A stretch of DNA of 64,000 nt from Ciona savignyi (taxonomy: Eukaryota > Chordata > Ascidiacea > Phlebobranchia > Cionidae): positions 209,535-273,534 of the forward strand of contig CH003204.1 in the NCBI GenBank assembly GCA_000149265.1, written 5' to 3'. The position numbers and the translations under genes are program-made. The notes beneath the pieces are model-generated. The model saw only the letters and a program-made list of their open reading frames with translations. It had not been told where the DNA came from and searched no databases. Of this stretch, positions 62,894-64,000 are shown piece by piece. Positions within the stretch are counted from its first letter, which is position 1, and every line of letters begins with the position of its first letter.

Positions 62894-64000
62894 TCAAATT
62901 ATTCTGAATATAGTCAGTTTTTTGCGTTGCGCTAATACGGAGCTGCCTGCTATATATATCTATATATATATATTTATATATGTTTGCTTTGCTTGCTATA
63001 TATTCAGCCTTTGCTGCATTTAAGTACTTTGTACGCGTCGTAGAAGCATTACTATTATCATGAGATTATTTAGTAGAGTTCCATATCAACGCAGTTACCT
63101 TATCAATTTTCTAGCACGATTGATCACCATTGCAGTGAAACCTGTATATAAGCTCTACCAACTGGAGCCGTCATTTAGAGTTCAGGTTCATTTTTGCTAA
63201 AGTTTATTTTTTGAAATTATACAAACTAGGCAATTTTTATTTGCATTTTTTGCATCTTTTTTTTGTTTAACCAAAAATGTTTCTTTTTAAAAAAGTATGT
63301 CCGTTTTCAAAAAACGGAGAATTAGGAAATGTGCTATTTTTAAATTCCAAACCTGTCATTACCACACGAACATTCCAATCCCCCATAGCCCAACATATTG
63401 TTAATTTATTAGGTTTCCCAAGCGGTACAAAAAAGATACCAAAATTAGTTTTAATCCAGTCAACACGTATTTAACCGGATTTTGCCCGACTTGATAGACT
63501 TTTGCAACCTTTATTTGACTTAATTTTATTAAAATGTATACATCAATCTCGTATTATAATTTCTTTAAATGTAATCTCCTTATTTAATGCTGTGTTTTTC
63601 ACAATCTAATTTCCGTGGATAAAATTCATATTATAATTGCTTTAAATTTAATTCCCGTATTCAACTGTGTTTTTCACGATAAATATTCCTTCGTATATGA
63701 TTCCCATATTATAATTTACTTAATCGTGATTGTGATACGCAAATATAATTTGAAAGTGATTTCCATATTCTGATATTTTAATTATGTTTTCTATATTAAA
63801 TTTTCCAAAAATGCTATTCCTATAAAAACAACGGCTTATTTCTGTTTATGGTTCCCACATACCACTTTACTTTGCTATTTCTATTATTCCGACTTGTTTA
63901 ATGTGCTTTCTATGCCGCTCAAAAATTCGCTCGCAAAATTGTGTTTTTCCATCCAAATCGTCCCAATATGTCAAATCGATAGAAATGTTGGCGAGGCAAT
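62894..64000. other. 3' UTR of the elongase gene and downstream sequence
   Basis: Very AT-rich with a TATATA microsatellite near 62950-62985. Downstream of about 63480 there are loose repeats of TTTCACAATCTAATTTCC/ATTATAATTTCTTTAAAT-like phrases. The 65-codon ORF at 63277-63474 is not recognised, and there is no supported gene before the window end. Confidence 0.5.

Noticed and set aside
63277..63474. 65-codon ORF near the right edge
   Set aside because: No recognised domain and no supporting splice structure.

Overview
The window looks like an AT-rich, intron-rich metazoan nuclear genome, most probably a tunicate of the Ciona type. This is an inference from vertebrate-like proteins (gamma-tubulin complex protein 2, 14-3-3, ELOVL6-type elongase, CUB/kringle receptor), short exons with phased GT-AG introns of roughly 0.1-4 kb, and very dense tRNA-like SINE copies and MITEs. 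There are no bacterial-style genes; every real gene is split, so long single-frame ORFs are mostly shadows. I rebuilt gene models by hand from splice signals, reading phase and domain patterns.

Layout: (1) 406-7110 (+), the last seven recognisable exons of TUBGCP2. Its introns hold a 14-bp minisatellite, a piggyBac-like MITE, a hAT-like MITE and SINEs. (2) 7731-20597 (-), a 17-exon gene encoding a 1052-residue type I membrane protein: signal peptide, two CUB domains, two unusual kringles, Ser/Thr-rich stalk, one membrane span, and a ~460-residue tail with four YxxP and four YxxM motifs plus a YVEI. I know of no named family with this architecture, and it is the most interesting object here. 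It is convergent with TUBGCP2. (3) 23405-31172 (+) and 33084-38355 (+), two tandem 14-3-3 genes; the second is more divergent but keeps the phosphopeptide-binding residues. (4) 41477-42823 (+), a decayed ISXO2/IS1595-like transposase gene with a frameshift. (5) 48411-52641 (+), a six-exon gene for an unrecognised two-span membrane protein. (6) 52642-58337, an intergenic repeat zone with a hAT-type element (perfect 8-bp target duplication) and a 335-bp tandem array. (7) 58338-62893 (+), a complete seven-exon ELOVL6-like fatty-acid elongase.

The genes do not form an operon or one pathway. The CUB-kringle receptor and the 14-3-3 pair are both signalling components, but their proximity need not be functional. 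Two SINE-like families pervade the window: SINE-1 (~300 bp, tRNA-like head, tail of ATCCT-type repeats) and SINE-2 (~100 bp, a single tRNA-like unit that often sits in head-to-tail pairs or triplets). Exon ends come from reading splice consensus and phase by eye. UTRs and transcription starts are mostly not determinable.
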